The notes below the pieces were generated by a model, which worked only from the letters and a program-made list of their open reading frames with translations, searched no databases and was not told the origin of the DNA. A stretch of 23,858 nucleotides of DNA, from NCBI GenBank assembly GCA_900550935.1, contig URUD01000042.1, positions 1 through 23,858 of the forward strand, written 5' to 3'. Positions within the stretch are counted from its first letter, which is position 1, and each line of letters begins with the position of its first letter. This DNA comes from an uncultured Roseburia sp. (GTDB lineage Bacteria; Bacillota; Clostridia; Lachnospirales; Lachnospiraceae). The position numbers and the translations under genes are program-made. Of the stretch, positions 22,489-23,858 are shown piece by piece.

Positions 22489-23309
22489 GAAAATTGATCA
22501 AACACGAATTTAAAGACACCGCAAAACTGATGCTGTTACTCTATGCACTGTTTGCAGTTGTCACACTGATCGGCACCATCGTGCTCAATGCTAACACGCG
22601 TGCAGTACAAGTTTCAGATTTTTCTGAGATCTTACTGGTTGTTCTGATGATTTTTTACATGCTTTCGATTTTTGCTTTATTTATTGTAACCTATGTATAT
22701 ATCGCCATGCATTTTTATAAAACCATGTTTTCCAGTCAGGGTTATCTTACCCACACCCTGCCGGTAAAGACATCGACTGTGTTCCATGTAAAGCTCGGTG
22801 TTTCACTGGTCTGGCTGCTCTGCTCAATGGCACTTTTGGTTCTGTCCATCTTCCTATTTGTCTGGGCTGGCACACAGGGCGCGATCTTACATGTTGACTA
22901 TTCCGCTTTTACCGAAGTCGCCGCAGAATTTGAGGCAGCGATGGGAATGTCAATGGGTGCTTTCTTCTTTGGACTGCTTCCGTTTTACATGTTACTGTCC
23001 TGCCTTGTCTTTATTTTAATGGTATGCACAAGCAGCTGTATCGGACAGCTTTTTTCCAAAAGCAAAGCGGCCGCCTCTGTGATTGCGGGTGTTATTCTGT
23101 ATTTTGTAGAACAGATCACCTCTTCTATCTTTACACTGGCAGGCAACTTCCATTTTCTGTTTATCGATACTGAAAATAGCACCGCAACCATGCCGCCGGA
23201 ATTTTTAAGTAATACCCTGATCATTTCTCTGATCTGGTCACTCTGCTTCTGCATCGTCTACTATATCGTATGCCGGGTTATCTTACAAAAACATCTGAAT
23301 CTGGAATAA
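22482..23309 (+). CDS. ABC transporter permease (ABC-2-like)
   Basis: 275 residues with six hydrophobic segments: about 17-36, 48-75, 104-128, 156-182, 194-215 and 245-267. The N-terminus MLGKLIKHEFKDTAKLM is typical of permeases paired with GntR/YtrB-type ATPases (amphipathic coupling helix before the first span). The motif FYKTMFSSQGYLTHTLPVK after the second span is also common in this group. It starts within the end of the ATPase gene (7-nt overlap), so it is translationally coupled. It is the last gene of the operon. Confidence 0.88.
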   Translation: MLGKLIKHEFKDTAKLMLLLYALFAVVTLIGTIVLNANTRAVQVSDFSEILLVVLMIFYMLSIFALFIVTYVYIAMHFYKTMFSSQGYLTHTLPVKTSTVFHVKLGVSLVWLLCSMALLVLSIFLFVWAGTQGAILHVDYSAFTEVAAEFEAAMGMSMGAFFFGLLPFYMLLSCLVFILMVCTSSCIGQLFSKSKAAASVIAGVILYFVEQITSSIFTLAGNFHFLFIDTENSTATMPPEFLSNTLIISLIWSLCFCIVYYIVCRVILQKHLNLE

Positions 23310-23382
23310 CAATAGAATGCACACTCCGCGAACATTCTATTGTCATGAATCGCATCTTCGATGCTTTTCGCTGCTTTGCAGC
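23309..23382 (+). terminator. Possible weak terminator region of the ABC operon (three hairpins)
   Basis: An 11-bp stem (23309-23319 / 23333-23343) begins at the permease stop. It is followed by GCATC-TTC-GATGC (23352-23364) with four T residues after it, and GCTGC-TTT-GCAGC (23370-23382) followed by TCCTTTT. None has a long T-run, so termination efficiency is doubtful. Confidence 0.4.
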
Positions 23383-23624
23383 TCCTTTTGCTCATAAAAT
23401 GGCGCTCCCTTCGTGGTTTCTTGTGGGCAGATTCTCATGCGAGCATGGAATCTGCCCGCACAAAACGCACGGCTGAACTGTTTGTGCATATTCACGATTG
23501 CGCGGGCAGCTATTTCATGCTATGCTTACAGCAGATCGTTTCTGATGACCCGTTCTGTTCGGTATTTTTTATCGTTCATGTCTGACGACATTTCTGTCGC
23601 CTGCATTTCTGCAGGCAAAATCAG
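23310..23624. other. Hairpin-rich non-coding stretch between the ABC operon and recA
   Basis: No convincing gene lies here. Besides the three hairpins at 23309-23382 it holds a nested stem (GGGCAGATTC 23425-23434 with GAATCTGCCC 23448-23457, and CATGC/GCATG inside). A 7-bp pair GCACAAA/TTTGTGC lies at 23458-23464/23481-23487. CTGCCCGC (23452-23459) can instead pair with GCGGGCAG (23502-23509). Two TTTC-loop hairpins lie at 23586-23599 and 23599-23616, flanked by CTGA (23582-23585) and TCAG (23621-23624). It may be a structured RNA, a long 3' region or a decayed intergenic repeat. Confidence 0.5.
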
Positions 23625-23653
23625 TTGACATTTTGGAAAAAATATACTAGTAT
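23625..23653 (+). promoter_or_regulatory. Predicted recA promoter
   Basis: Perfect TTGACA (23625-23630), 17-bp spacer, TAGTAT (23648-23653, 4 of 6). The start point near 23660 places the LexA box just downstream. The -35 begins directly after the last hairpin of the preceding non-coding stretch. Confidence 0.6.
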
Positions 23654-23665
23654 TATCTTAAGAAA

Positions 23666-23679
23666 CGAACATAAGTTCG
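23666..23679. promoter_or_regulatory. LexA (SOS) box of recA
   Basis: CGAACATAAGTTCG matches the Gram-positive LexA/DinR box CGAACNNNNGTTCG exactly. It lies between the -10 box and the recA ribosome site, so LexA would block transcription start or early elongation until DNA damage. Confidence 0.92.
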
Positions 23680-23711
23680 AACAAGAGTTTTCATTGTAAA
23701 AGGAGAAGAGT

Positions 23712-23858
23712 ATGGCAAAGGAAGACAGAAAAGAAGAGAAATTAAAGGCGCTGGATGCAGCGCTTGGACAGATAGAGAAGCAGTATGGCAAGGGTGCAGT
23801 GATGAAGCTGGGAGATACCAGTGCGCACATGCAGGTGGAGACCGTTCCGACAGGTTCT
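23712..23858 (+). CDS. recA: RecA recombinase (partial, first 49 codons)
   Basis: The start of RecA: a charged N-terminal helix (MAKEDRKEEKLKALDAALGQ), then IEKQYGKGAVMKLGD, which is the strongly conserved RecA N-terminal motif, ending in VPTGS just before the core ATPase domain (Walker A is beyond the window). RecA forms filaments on single-stranded DNA and triggers LexA self-cleavage. AAAGGAGAAG precedes the ATG by about 5 nt. Regulation by the LexA box upstream is expected. Confidence 0.97.
   Translation, partial: MAKEDRKEEKLKALDAALGQIEKQYGKGAVMKLGDTSAHMQVETVPTGS

Noticed and set aside
23309..23343. Terminal inverted repeat of an insertion sequence
   Set aside because: No transposase gene and no matching copy at the other end of the block; a hairpin at the end of an operon is the simpler reading.
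23270..23628. Three overlapping short plus-strand frames between the permease and recA
   Set aside because: They start inside the permease gene or within the hairpins, lack ribosome sites, and run through the strong inverted repeats.

Overview
The window looks like the chromosome of an anaerobic, spore-forming Firmicute of the Lachnospiraceae type; a motile Roseburia/Agathobacter-like organism is my best guess. The reasons are the cotJABC spore-coat operon, a Gram-positive LexA box before recA, FeoA/FeoB with a Fur-type box, GGAGG ribosome binding sites, frequent TTG/GTG starts, a DUF5716/DUF5717 gene pair, and a possible flagellar sigma-D promoter before a FliD-like gene. This placement is inference from gene content. 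I see no rRNA, tRNA, CRISPR array, transposase or phage gene.

Layout. 1-2050 (minus): feoA-feoB ferrous iron uptake under a promoter carrying a near-consensus Fur box; feoB runs off the left edge. 2052-6790 (minus): a two-gene unit of a LuxR-type regulator and a large secreted GLUG/LRR surface protein, with three AAGTTAGG elements upstream of a good promoter. 6791-7533 (minus): a small membrane protein and an overlapping DUF2085 membrane protein, with a terminator. 7643-8855 (plus): cotJA-cotJB-cotJC and a strong bidirectional terminator.

8854-17309 (minus): a tightly packed five-gene operon with overlaps of 1-4 nt and gaps of 5-23 nt. It encodes DUF5717 (1191 aa, beta domains plus helical solenoid), DUF5716 (an actin/Hsp70-like fold by my reading), a TPR-like protein, a coiled-coil protein with two membrane spans, and a CPA1-type cation/proton antiporter. 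This is the best candidate for an undescribed system. 17362-18456 (plus): a divergent PLP aminotransferase of the HisC/CobD type, whose terminator lies inside the convergent neighbour.

18461-21308 (minus): a three-gene unit with a LytTR regulator whose receiver lacks the phospho-acceptor Asp, a FliD C-terminal-like protein and an unknown 407-aa protein, behind a sigma-D-like promoter and a leader hairpin. 21359-23309 (plus): a YtrA-type GntR repressor, ABC ATPase and ABC permease, with a perfect inverted-repeat operator on the promoter. 23310-23624: a non-coding stretch dense in hairpins, including two pairings that exclude each other. 23625-23858 (plus): the recA promoter, LexA box and first 49 codons of recA.
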